From: an uncultured Lachnospiraceae bacterium
Lineage (GTDB): Bacteria; Bacillota_A; Clostridia; Lachnospirales; Lachnospiraceae
DNA: 20,968 nucleotides
Assembly: GCA_947175285.1 (NCBI GenBank)
Contig: CAMWMM010000026.1
Location: 1-20,968, forward strand
Direction: 5' to 3'
The stretch's first letter is position 1, and every line of letters starts with the position of its first letter. A program made the position numbers and the translations under genes. This document shows, one piece after another, positions 14,860 to 20,968 of the stretch. The notes beneath the pieces were generated by a model. It was not told where the DNA came from and did not search any database. It saw only the letters and a list, made by a program, of their open reading frames with translations.

Positions 14860-15609
14860 GTGTTAAAGTCCTATGCGATTACGGATATTGGTCGTAGAAG
14901 AAAACTGAATCAGGATTTTATCTATCTTTCCGAAGCTCCGGTCGGGAATCTGCCGAATGTATTTATTGTGGCAGACGGTATGGGCGGACATAACGCGGGA
15001 GACTTTGCGTCGCGGTATACGGTAGAGACGATAGTAGAGGAAATTACTGCGTCTTTTGAAAAGAACCCTGTTGTGATTATGGGCAAGGCAATCGAGAAAG
15101 CAAATGCCCGTACCAGACAGAAAGCGAAAGAGGATACTGCGCTTTCCGGCATGGGAACAACCGTTGTCATTGCAACCTGCATCGGCAGGTATCTTGAAGT
15201 TGCCAATGTAGGAGACAGCAGGCTTTATCTTGTGGGTGATGACAGGATAGAGCAGATTACGGTGGATCATTCTCTGGTGGAGGAAATGATACGGATGGGA
15301 GGCATTGACAGAGAGGCGGCAAGGAATCATCCGGATAAAAATATTATTACAAGAGCAATTGGTGCAAGAGATACGGTAGAAGCAGACTTTTTTAATTTGG
15401 AACTTAAGGCGGGAGATATGGTGCTTCTTTGTTCGGACGGACTGACCAATATGGTAGAAGACAGTGTGATACAGGAGATTGTAAGAGGCAAAGGAAGTCT
15501 GAAGGAAAGAGCAGAGACATTGGTGCGGAAAGCCAATGATAACGGCGGCAGGGATAATATTTCCGTGATTATTATTGAACCGTTAGCAGATGAGGTGGAA
15601 CATGGTTAA
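14860..15609 (+). CDS. prpC: PP2C-family Ser/Thr protein phosphatase (Stp/PrpC)
   Basis: This cytoplasmic metal-dependent phosphatase removes phosphate from PrkC and its targets and so opposes the kinase encoded next. The 249-residue protein has the PP2C motifs: N17-Q18-D19 near the start, VADGMGGH with D39 and G40, GMGTTVV, VGDSRLYL, CSDGL with D193, and GGRDNISVI with D232. These aspartates bind the two or three metal ions. The start is GTG. The 3' end overlaps the preferred prkC start by eight bases, which points to coupled translation and matched amounts of phosphatase and kinase. The pair is conserved across Bacillota between rlmN and rsgA. Confidence 0.95.
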   Translation: MLKSYAITDIGRRRKLNQDFIYLSEAPVGNLPNVFIVADGMGGHNAGDFASRYTVETIVEEITASFEKNPVVIMGKAIEKANARTRQKAKEDTALSGMGTTVVIATCIGRYLEVANVGDSRLYLVGDDRIEQITVDHSLVEEMIRMGGIDREAARNHPDKNIITRAIGARDTVEADFFNLELKAGDMVLLCSDGLTNMVEDSVIQEIVRGKGSLKERAETLVRKANDNGGRDNISVIIIEPLADEVEHG

Positions 15610-17758
15610 AATGGGAATGATAATCGGCGACCGATATGAAATTCTGGAAAAAATCGGTACCGGTGGTATGTCAGATGTATATAAAGGAAAAGATCATAAA
15701 TTGAACCGTTTTGTAGCGGTGAAAGTATTAAAACAGGAATTCGGCGAAAATGAAAACTTTGTGTCAAAGTTTCGGATAGAGGCACAGGCGGCGGCGGGGC
15801 TGATGCATCCCAATATTGTCAATGTTTATGATGTCGGTGAGGAAAACGACATCCATTATATTGTCATGGAACTGGTAGAGGGCATTACGCTGAAAAAATA
15901 TATTGAGAAAAAGGCAAGGCTTTCCGTCAAAGAAGCTATCAGCATTGCGATTCAGGTTTCTATGGGAATCGAATCCGCACATAATAATCATATTATTCAT
16001 CGTGACATTAAGCCGCAGAATATTATTATTTCCAAAGAGGGCAAAGTCAAGGTGACGGATTTCGGTATTGCAAAGGCAGCGACCAGCAATACGATTACAT
16101 CAAATGTCATGGGTTCGGTTCATTATACCTCACCGGAGCAGGCAAGAGGCGGATACAGTGATGAAAAGAGCGATATTTATTCGCTTGGTATTACTATGTT
16201 TGAAATGCTGACGGGGCGTGTTCCGTTCAACGGTGAAACAACAGTTGCCATTGCGATTAAGCATATTCAGGAGGAACTGCCTTCTCCAAGAGAATATATA
16301 TCGGAGATTCCTGTCAGCGTAGAGCAGATTGTATATAAATGCTGTCAGAAGAGTCCGGACAGAAGATATCAGTCTATGGGAGAGCTGATTGTTGATTTAA
16401 AACAGTCCTTAATGCATCCGGATGAGGATTTTGTGAAAGTAATAGATCCGGATGAAGAAGCATCTACCAAAATGATTACGGATAAAGATATGGCGCAGAT
16501 TAAGAGACAGAGCGATAAAAGAGATTCCATGGATGAAGCGATGCGCCTTAGGAAAAACGAAGAATATTACCGTGATGATGAAGATGATGAAGACGAGGAT
16601 GACGAGGACGAAGACGACGAAGACGAGTATTATGAGGATGAGGAAGACGACGAGGATGAGGATGATGATTATGATCCGAAGATGGAGAACCTTACCACTG
16701 TTCTTGCAGTCGTAGCAGCGCTTTTAGTCGGCGGTATCATCATTTTTATGGTAGGAAGATACTTCGGTATTTTTGGAGAACTGAGCAGGTTGGGAAAAGA
16801 AGATGATGAAGCGCAGGAGGAACAGGTAGAGCAGGTAGAGATGATAGAAGTGGAAGGAAAGAGCCTTGATGAGGTGAAGCGCGCTTTGATTTCCCTTGGC
16901 CTGACGCCTGAAATTGAATATGAAATCACACAGTCCTATGAAGAAGGCACTGTTATCAGAGCAAGTATAAGAGCCGGACAGATGGTAGATATTAACAGCA
17001 ATGTTATTTTGACAGTTGCAGAGGGAACAGATGCTGTTCCCGTACCAAGCGTTATCGGAAAGTCTCAGACAGAGGCAACTTCCATATTGGAAAAAGCCGG
17101 ATTTGTTGTGAATGTGACACAAAGCTTTGACTCTAACGTGCAAAGCGGCTATGTCATTGCGCAGTCTCCCGAAGCGGAAAAGACAGCGCCTCCGGCATCT
17201 TCTATTACGATACGTGTCAGTCAGGGTGCGGAAATTACTAAAGTCCAGGTACCGAATGTTGTTGGAATGGAAGAAATGGATGCAGTTGCTACGCTGACAG
17301 AGAGCGGTCTGAGTGTAGGAACGGTATCTCAGGTTAATAATGAAGATAATGCTCTTTTAGATAAAATATGCTATCAGAGTTATTCGGTTGGCTCTTATGT
17401 TGATAAAGGAACGGTAATAGATTTGAAAGTCAGCATAGGTCCTTCGGCGCGTTCCTATAAATATGCGGACAATATCACGGCGCCGACAGAGGATCCTGAT
17501 TATCGCGGCGGTATGAACGTAACCGTGACAATTATAACGGCGGACGGAACGCAGTTATTAAATACACAGACTTCCTCTTTCCCGGTGGGCGTTAATTATA
17601 CGGGAATTAAATCTGAAACGGGAACGATACAGTTTAAATTTGTTGTGACAACGGAAGCTACAACAACGACGAATCCGGACACGGGAGAGGTAACGACGAC
17701 AGAGGGTACAACCATGGAAAAAACAGTAAACAGGGAAATTACGTTTACTGTAGAGTGA
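15602..17758 (+). CDS. prkC: PASTA-domain Ser/Thr protein kinase (PrkC/Stk)
   Basis: PrkC is a single-pass membrane kinase whose outer PASTA repeats sense muropeptides or lipid II and control cell-wall and translation functions. From ATG 15602 the protein is 718 residues. The kinase domain (about 12-275) has K41 in VAVKVL, HRD at 133-135 and DFG at 153-155, all intact. A strikingly acidic stretch covers 325-358 (31 of 34 residues Asp or Glu), just before the membrane helix at about 365-387. Three PASTA repeats follow (roughly 416-478, 479-547, 548-617), then about 100 extra residues rich in Thr, Gly and Val that look like an Ig-like or beta domain. ATG 15602 is preferred because GAGGT lies five bases upstream; ATG 15590, 15611 and 15617 are alternatives. 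It is coupled to prpC and to rsgA. Confidence 0.95.
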   Translation: MVKMGMIIGDRYEILEKIGTGGMSDVYKGKDHKLNRFVAVKVLKQEFGENENFVSKFRIEAQAAAGLMHPNIVNVYDVGEENDIHYIVMELVEGITLKKYIEKKARLSVKEAISIAIQVSMGIESAHNNHIIHRDIKPQNIIISKEGKVKVTDFGIAKAATSNTITSNVMGSVHYTSPEQARGGYSDEKSDIYSLGITMFEMLTGRVPFNGETTVAIAIKHIQEELPSPREYISEIPVSVEQIVYKCCQKSPDRRYQSMGELIVDLKQSLMHPDEDFVKVIDPDEEASTKMITDKDMAQIKRQSDKRDSMDEAMRLRKNEEYYRDDEDDEDEDDEDEDDEDEYYEDEEDDEDEDDDYDPKMENLTTVLAVVAALLVGGIIIFMVGRYFGIFGELSRLGKEDDEAQEEQVEQVEMIEVEGKSLDEVKRALISLGLTPEIEYEITQSYEEGTVIRASIRAGQMVDINSNVILTVAEGTDAVPVPSVIGKSQTEATSILEKAGFVVNVTQSFDSNVQSGYVIAQSPEAEKTAPPASSITIRVSQGAEITKVQVPNVVGMEEMDAVATLTESGLSVGTVSQVNNEDNALLDKICYQSYSVGSYVDKGTVIDLKVSIGPSARSYKYADNITAPTEDPDYRGGMNVTVTIITADGTQLLNTQTSSFPVGVNYTGIKSETGTIQFKFVVTTEATTTTNPDTGEVTTTEGTTMEKTVNREITFTVE
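16573..16676. repeat. Purine-rich GAN codon tract within prkC
   Basis: This stretch is almost entirely GAT, GAC, GAA and GAG codons, interrupted by three TAT codons, and encodes the acidic juxtamembrane segment. The mixed third bases show the tract is not a simple identical microsatellite, which argues for selection on acidity rather than recent slippage, although length variation between strains is plausible. Confidence 0.7.
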
Positions 17759-17764
17759 GGATAG

Positions 17765-18643
17765 ATGACTGGAAAAATCATTAAAGGGATTGCAGGATTT
17801 TATTATGTGCATGTGGAAAATAAAGGCGTGTACGCATGCCGGGCGAAAGGAATTTTCCGCAATGTCAATATTAAGCCGTTAGTGGGCGATGATGTCTGCA
17901 TTGATGTGCTTGACGAAGAGGCAAAGGAGGGCAGTGTTACAAAGATACTGCCCCGGAAAAGCGAACTGATTCGTCCGGCGGTAGCCAATATTGACCAGGC
18001 ATTAATTATTTTCGCAATCGTCAAACCGACGCCTAATCTAAATCTGTTAGACAGATTCTTAATTCGTATGAGACGGCAGAATCTCCCCAGCATTATCTGC
18101 TTTAATAAACAGGATATGGCATCAGAAGAAGAAAAAGAGAAGCTGCGGAAAGTTTATGAAAGCTGCGGCTGTCATATCGTATTTATCAGTGCATTAGAGC
18201 AGGACGGTATGGAGGAATTAAGAAGTCTTTTAGCCGGAAAAACAACGACCGTAGCAGGACCGAGCGGGGTAGGAAAATCAACGCTTATCAATGCACTTCA
18301 CCCGGAGGCGGGAATGGAAACCGGGAGCATCAGCCGTAAAATAGAAAGAGGACGGCACACAACCAGACATTCGGAAATCTTTGCGCTAGGAGAGGAAACC
18401 TATCTGATGGATACACCCGGTTTTACCTCGCTTAGTATTTCGGAAATTCTGAAAGAGGAACTGGCTGCCTGCTATCCGGAGTTTGAACAGTACGAGCCAT
18501 ATTGCAGATTCGGCGGATGTGCCCATATAGGCGAACCGGACTGTGCTGTGAAAGAGGCGGTGGAACGCGGGGATATCAGCCGGGTGCGGTATGAGAATTA
18601 TAAAGTGCTGTATCAGGAACTGCAGGATGTGAAAAGATATTAA
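17765..18643 (+). CDS. rsgA: Ribosome small-subunit-dependent GTPase RsgA
   Basis: RsgA (YloQ/CpgA) is a circularly permuted GTPase that acts late in 30S subunit maturation; in B. subtilis the homologue is a PrkC phosphorylation target. The 292-residue protein has an N-terminal OB fold (1-70). The permuted G motifs follow in order: NKQD (114-117, G4), SALEQDG (G5), GPSGVGKST (165-173, G1), the GRHTTRH switch (G2) and DTPG (216-219, G3). A C-terminal zinc motif C-RFGG-C-A-H-IGEPD-C is complete. Start ATG 17765 is six bases after the prkC stop, with GTGAGG spanning that stop as ribosome site. Length is normal. In many Bacillota rpe and thiN follow; here they do not. Confidence 0.96.
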   Translation: MTGKIIKGIAGFYYVHVENKGVYACRAKGIFRNVNIKPLVGDDVCIDVLDEEAKEGSVTKILPRKSELIRPAVANIDQALIIFAIVKPTPNLNLLDRFLIRMRRQNLPSIICFNKQDMASEEEKEKLRKVYESCGCHIVFISALEQDGMEELRSLLAGKTTTVAGPSGVGKSTLINALHPEAGMETGSISRKIERGRHTTRHSEIFALGEETYLMDTPGFTSLSISEILKEELAACYPEFEQYEPYCRFGGCAHIGEPDCAVKEAVERGDISRVRYENYKVLYQELQDVKRY

Positions 18644-18669
18644 AGAGTTCAAATGAGAGAAGAAGATAC

Positions 18670-19533
18670 ATGACAAAAAGAAAGCATATATTTTTATCAG
18701 TTATAATTGGGATAGGAACAATACATCTGACAGGCTGCGGAAGCAGCTCTGTGGCAGAGATAAATACTCCTATGTTGGAGAAAAATGAGGAAGAAGCGTC
18801 AAGTCAGATATCCCTTACAGACGTTACGTGGAAAGACTATAACGATGGGGAGTATGATACGCTTCTTTATTTTTCTTTCAGCAATGGAAGTATAGTAGAT
18901 AAAGAACTTCAGCATTGGGGTTTCGTGAAAAATATTGAATACAGGGATATTACCGGAGATGGAGAAGACGAAGTTATTGTGTACATGGACTTGGTTAATA
19001 ACGTACATGATAATTTTATTGTGGTAGATTTTTTTAAAATAGAAGAGGATACGGTTACGGATATTTCTCCTTCGACAGATATTTCGGATGTGCCGGATAT
19101 TGCATGGTTTGATACGGAAGTAGCGAGTGATTACACAGAAGAATATACGATTGTCCTCGAAATGGAAGATTATGGAAAAGCGCATGGCGCTTTGTATACA
19201 AAGATGGAGATAACAATCGGCTATGATAAAGAGTGCTGGAGAGTGATAAAGAAACAGGAAATACCGGATTGGAAAATTGCTTATCTGGACTATGTGACGG
19301 CAAATAACGATTTGATTAGTAACGGGCTTTTCTGGCTGGCAGATGTGTATGGGGATGAGATTCCTGAACTGTTTTTTTGTGAAGATGACGAGCAGACCGT
19401 TGTTTCTATTTTTACCTGCGTAAATAGGGAGGCAAAAGAGCTGCAATATCATTTTCAGGACGGTGAGTTAGAAGAATATGGAAATGGAATGGTCTTTGAT
19501 GAATTGTGGAGTATTTTGGGAAGTGTTGAATAG
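18670..19533 (+). CDS. Putative lipoprotein with VCBS/FG-GAP-like aspartate motifs
   Basis: I do not recognise a named family. The 287-residue product has a lipoprotein signal: basic MTKRKH, a hydrophobic core, and lipobox LTGC with C23 as the lipidated residue. It is therefore expected on the outer face of the membrane. The mature part is acidic. Residues 93-101 read DITGDGEDE, and 225-233 read DVYGDEIPE; both resemble the D-x-x-G-D-x-x-x-E calcium-binding loops of FG-GAP/VCBS repeats, and similar loops occur in many secreted Clostridia proteins of unknown role. The ribosome site is weak (AGAGAAGA). It lies 26 bases after rsgA and 11 bases before the LysR start, so it is probably in the same transcript. 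Function is unknown. Confidence 0.75.
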   Translation: MTKRKHIFLSVIIGIGTIHLTGCGSSSVAEINTPMLEKNEEEASSQISLTDVTWKDYNDGEYDTLLYFSFSNGSIVDKELQHWGFVKNIEYRDITGDGEDEVIVYMDLVNNVHDNFIVVDFFKIEEDTVTDISPSTDISDVPDIAWFDTEVASDYTEEYTIVLEMEDYGKAHGALYTKMEITIGYDKECWRVIKKQEIPDWKIAYLDYVTANNDLISNGLFWLADVYGDEIPELFFCEDDEQTVVSIFTCVNREAKELQYHFQDGELEEYGNGMVFDELWSILGSVE

Positions 19534-19538
19534 AGGTG
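19533..19538 (+). promoter_or_regulatory. Ribosome binding site supporting the LysR TTG start
   Basis: GAGGTG, overlapping the last base of the lipoprotein stop codon, is six bases before TTG 19545. The alternative GTG start at 19536 lies inside this site and has no comparable site of its own. Confidence 0.5.
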
Positions 19539-19544
19539 AATCCT

Positions 19545-20429
19545 TTGTTAAGACAGATAAAATATTTTCAGGCTGTTGTGAGACATAATAGCTTTTCAGA
19601 GGCGGCTTATGAATGCAACATTTCGCAATCCGCCATATCACAGCAGATACAGGCATTAGAAAGAGAGTTGGGATTTCCGCTGTTTATACGGAAAAAACGT
19701 AAGTTTGAAGTGACGCTGGCAGGGGAATTTTTCTATAAGAAAAGTCTTGTACTGATTGCCGATTATGAGCAGATTGTCAGGGAGACCACAAGGTTAGCAG
19801 GCGGGGAACAGGAGTGTTTCAAGGTGGGCTTTTTACGCTGTTACAGCGGACAGGAGTTTCATCTGGCATTGGAGGAATTTACGGCAAAGTACCCCGATAT
19901 TCCGGTGGAGGTTTTTTATGGCAATCATGATGAACTGTATCGTATGCTTTTAAAGAATGAAATTGATTTGGCATTTAATGACCAGCGCAGGGCATTTTCG
20001 GATGAATTTATGAATATGCTTCTCACTTCTTCTGTGACACATATAGAGATTGCAGGCAGGAATCCGATGTCTTCTCTGGATAAAGTTACGGTGCAGGAAT
20101 TAAAGAATATGCCGTGTATTCTTGTATCGTCAGAAGCAGAGAAGGAAACGGAAGCAGAATATTATCATATGATTGTCGGGGTGCAGGGAGAAAAGCTGTT
20201 TGCCGATAATATGGAAGAGGCAAGAACGCTTGTTATCAGCGGAAAAGGATTTATGCCAAGCGAGGGAACGCCCATAGAAGGCAGTCTCGGTACAAATATC
20301 GTGAGGATTCCGTTATACCGCGGAGATGAGCCGATGAAGCGGAATTATTGTGCTTTTTGGAAAAAAGAAAATGCAAAAAAGATGTCGGAGGAATTTGCTG
20401 AAATTTTAAAGGGGAAGTTTGAAGTGTGA
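19545..20429 (+). CDS. LysR-family transcriptional regulator
   Basis: This is a DNA-binding regulator with an N-terminal winged helix-turn-helix and a C-terminal co-inducer domain. From TTG 19545 the protein has 294 residues. MLRQIKYFQAVVRHNSF starts the domain, and SEAAYECNISQSAISQQIQALERELGFPLF is the typical LysR helix-turn-helix with its linker. The effector domain begins near FKVGFLRCYSG, and the two halves are both present. Starting at TTG gives the standard LysR N-terminus; GTG 19536 adds only three residues. LysR proteins usually sit divergent from targets, but this one is co-directional with the lipoprotein upstream and is separated from the transporter gene downstream by a terminator and a separate promoter. 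Its targets and inducer cannot be read from the sequence. Confidence 0.92.
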   Translation: MLRQIKYFQAVVRHNSFSEAAYECNISQSAISQQIQALERELGFPLFIRKKRKFEVTLAGEFFYKKSLVLIADYEQIVRETTRLAGGEQECFKVGFLRCYSGQEFHLALEEFTAKYPDIPVEVFYGNHDELYRMLLKNEIDLAFNDQRRAFSDEFMNMLLTSSVTHIEIAGRNPMSSLDKVTVQELKNMPCILVSSEAEKETEAEYYHMIVGVQGEKLFADNMEEARTLVISGKGFMPSEGTPIEGSLGTNIVRIPLYRGDEPMKRNYCAFWKKENAKKMSEEFAEILKGKFEV

Positions 20430-20443
20430 AAATTTTGGAGTCG

Positions 20444-20465
20444 TCGCCGTAAAGCGGCGATTTTT
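20444..20465 (+). terminator. Intrinsic terminator after the LysR gene
   Basis: TCGCCG (20444-20449) pairs with CGGCGA (20455-20460) around a five-base loop and is followed by five Ts (20461-20465). It lies 14 bases after the LysR stop and closes the long murE-to-LysR run. Confidence 0.85.
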
Positions 20466-20493
20466 ATAGATTTAAAATGAATAGATGTAACTG

Positions 20494-20522
20494 TTGACAC
20501 TACATCAAAACCGTGTTATAGT
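20494..20522 (+). promoter_or_regulatory. Strong SigA-type promoter for the substrate-binding protein gene
   Basis: Perfect TTGACA (20494-20499), 17-base spacer, TATAGT (20517-20522) and an extended -10 TG at 20514-20515. Predicted start is near 20529-20531, giving a leader of about 80 bases. An inverted pair ACACTA (20497-20502) / TAGTGT (20519-20524) overlaps both boxes and could be an operator. Confidence 0.85.
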
Positions 20523-20593
20523 GTTGCGAGTGAAGTAATAGCGATAGTTACAATAGAAGCATATAGAACTTTTCAGAAGCAGGAGGGTTCGGA

Positions 20594-20692
20594 ATGGAGG
20601 ATGTTACTTATGAAAAAAAAGATGTGTATATTCTTGTCGCTGCTGTTATTGATTCTGGCGGTAGGCGGCTGCGGAAAAGAAGGAAAAAATGA
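20594..20692 (+). other. Possible 32-codon ORF overlapping the start of the substrate-binding protein
   Basis: ATG 20594 follows AGGAGGG (20581-20587) by six bases, a better ribosome site than that of the transporter gene. It opens a different frame of 32 codons starting MEDVTYEKKD and stops at TGA 20690-20692, inside the lipoprotein gene. The product does not resemble anything I know. It may be chance or an overlapping control ORF. Confidence 0.25.
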
Positions 20693-20968
20693 GGAGCCGC
20701 TGGTGGTGGCTATGGAACTGGCTTATCCGCCATTTGAGGGTAAAGATGAAGCAGGAGAGCCTACAGGGGTCAGCGTAGATCTGATGAAAGCTTTTGGTGA
20801 GTATATTGGTCGTGAGATTAAGATTGAAAATACGGCATGGGATGGTCTGATTCCTTCCTTGCAGACCGGAACTGCTGATCTTGTGATTTCCTCTATGACA
20901 ATCCGGCCTGACAGGGCGGAACAGGTAGATTTTTCTGATCCTTATGCCAATGCCCTGTTAGCCGTGTT
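20610..20968 (+). CDS. ABC transporter substrate-binding lipoprotein, polar amino acid type (3' truncated by window)
   Basis: The visible 119 codons encode a family 3 extracellular solute-binding protein that captures an amino acid outside the cell and delivers it to an ABC permease. It starts MKKKMCIFLSLLLLILAVGGC, a lipoprotein signal with C21 as the lipid site, then a short charged linker. The SBP_bac_3 pattern follows: VVAMELAYPPFEG, GVSVDLMKAFGEYIGREIKIENTAWDGLIPSLQTGTADLVISSMTIRPDRAEQVDFSDPY. Ligand-contact style residues of the family (the aromatic near YPPF and the Arg in TIRPDR) are present. ATG 20610 has GGAGG nine bases upstream. Permease and ATPase genes would be expected beyond the window; the exact substrate cannot be assigned. 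The frame is open at the window end. Confidence 0.9.
   Translation, partial: MKKKMCIFLSLLLLILAVGGCGKEGKNEEPLVVAMELAYPPFEGKDEAGEPTGVSVDLMKAFGEYIGREIKIENTAWDGLIPSLQTGTADLVISSMTIRPDRAEQVDFSDPYANALLAV

Noticed and set aside
16533..16715. Plus-strand ORF in another frame across the acidic tract of prkC, giving a Met/Lys/Arg/Thr-rich peptide.
   Set aside because: It is a by-product of GAN codons read one base out of phase, inside a clear kinase gene.
18799..19452. 217-codon minus-strand ORF opposite the lipoprotein gene.
   Set aside because: The plus strand has a complete lipoprotein signal, lipobox and acidic motifs. The minus frame has no motif I recognise and is rich in Ile/Arg/His/Asn from antisense reading.
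1..20968. CRISPR arrays, transposases, integrases, tRNA/rRNA operons and toxin-antitoxin or phage-defence genes.
   Set aside because: I looked for regular repeat-spacer blocks, recombinase motifs and small paired ORFs and found none; the window is conserved chromosomal backbone.

Overview
This window looks like a piece of a low-to-moderate-GC Clostridia chromosome, most likely Lachnospiraceae. The evidence is the gene order (secG-rnr-smpB-ssrA; priA-def-fmt-rsmB-rlmN-prpC-prkC-rsgA), the strong AGGAGG-type ribosome binding sites, the diaminopimelate-type MurE and the PASTA kinase. That placement is inference from protein style and synteny, not from a marker search. Every gene I can support is on the + strand.

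Region 1 (1-3400) is a protein export and RNA quality-control block. It holds SecG, an intrinsic terminator, RNase R, SmpB and the tmRNA gene. RNase R, SmpB and tmRNA act together in trans-translation: SmpB carries tmRNA to stalled ribosomes, tmRNA adds a degradation tag (read here as AEDNLAYAA), and RNase R degrades the defective message. Region 2 (3475-6243) holds RecJ and an orphan PfkB-family sugar-phosphate kinase, closed by a strong terminator. A 250-bp AT-rich spacer follows, with a direct repeat and a probable promoter.

Region 3 (6455-20465) is a long co-directional run with very short gaps and no convincing internal terminator. In order it contains murE (cell wall), priA (replication restart), def and fmt (N-terminal formyl-methionine handling), a membrane zinc metallopeptidase, rsmB and rlmN (rRNA methylation), prpC and prkC (a Ser/Thr phosphatase/kinase pair sensing the cell wall) and rsgA (30S maturation). 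A VCBS-like lipoprotein and a LysR regulator follow, where many Bacillota carry rpe and thiN. A hairpin terminator ends the run. Region 4 (20494-end) starts with an almost consensus SigA promoter driving an amino-acid-type ABC transporter substrate-binding lipoprotein that the window cuts off.

Most of the window is conserved housekeeping DNA and I see no clear new defence, mobile or biosynthetic system. The points most worth checking are a compound palindrome/hairpin between def and fmt, the repeat-bearing murE leader with a possible six-codon overlapping ORF, the long acidic juxtamembrane segment and extra C-terminal domain of PrkC, the lipoprotein-LysR pair after rsgA, and an out-of-frame ORF with the better ribosome site at the start of the final transporter gene.
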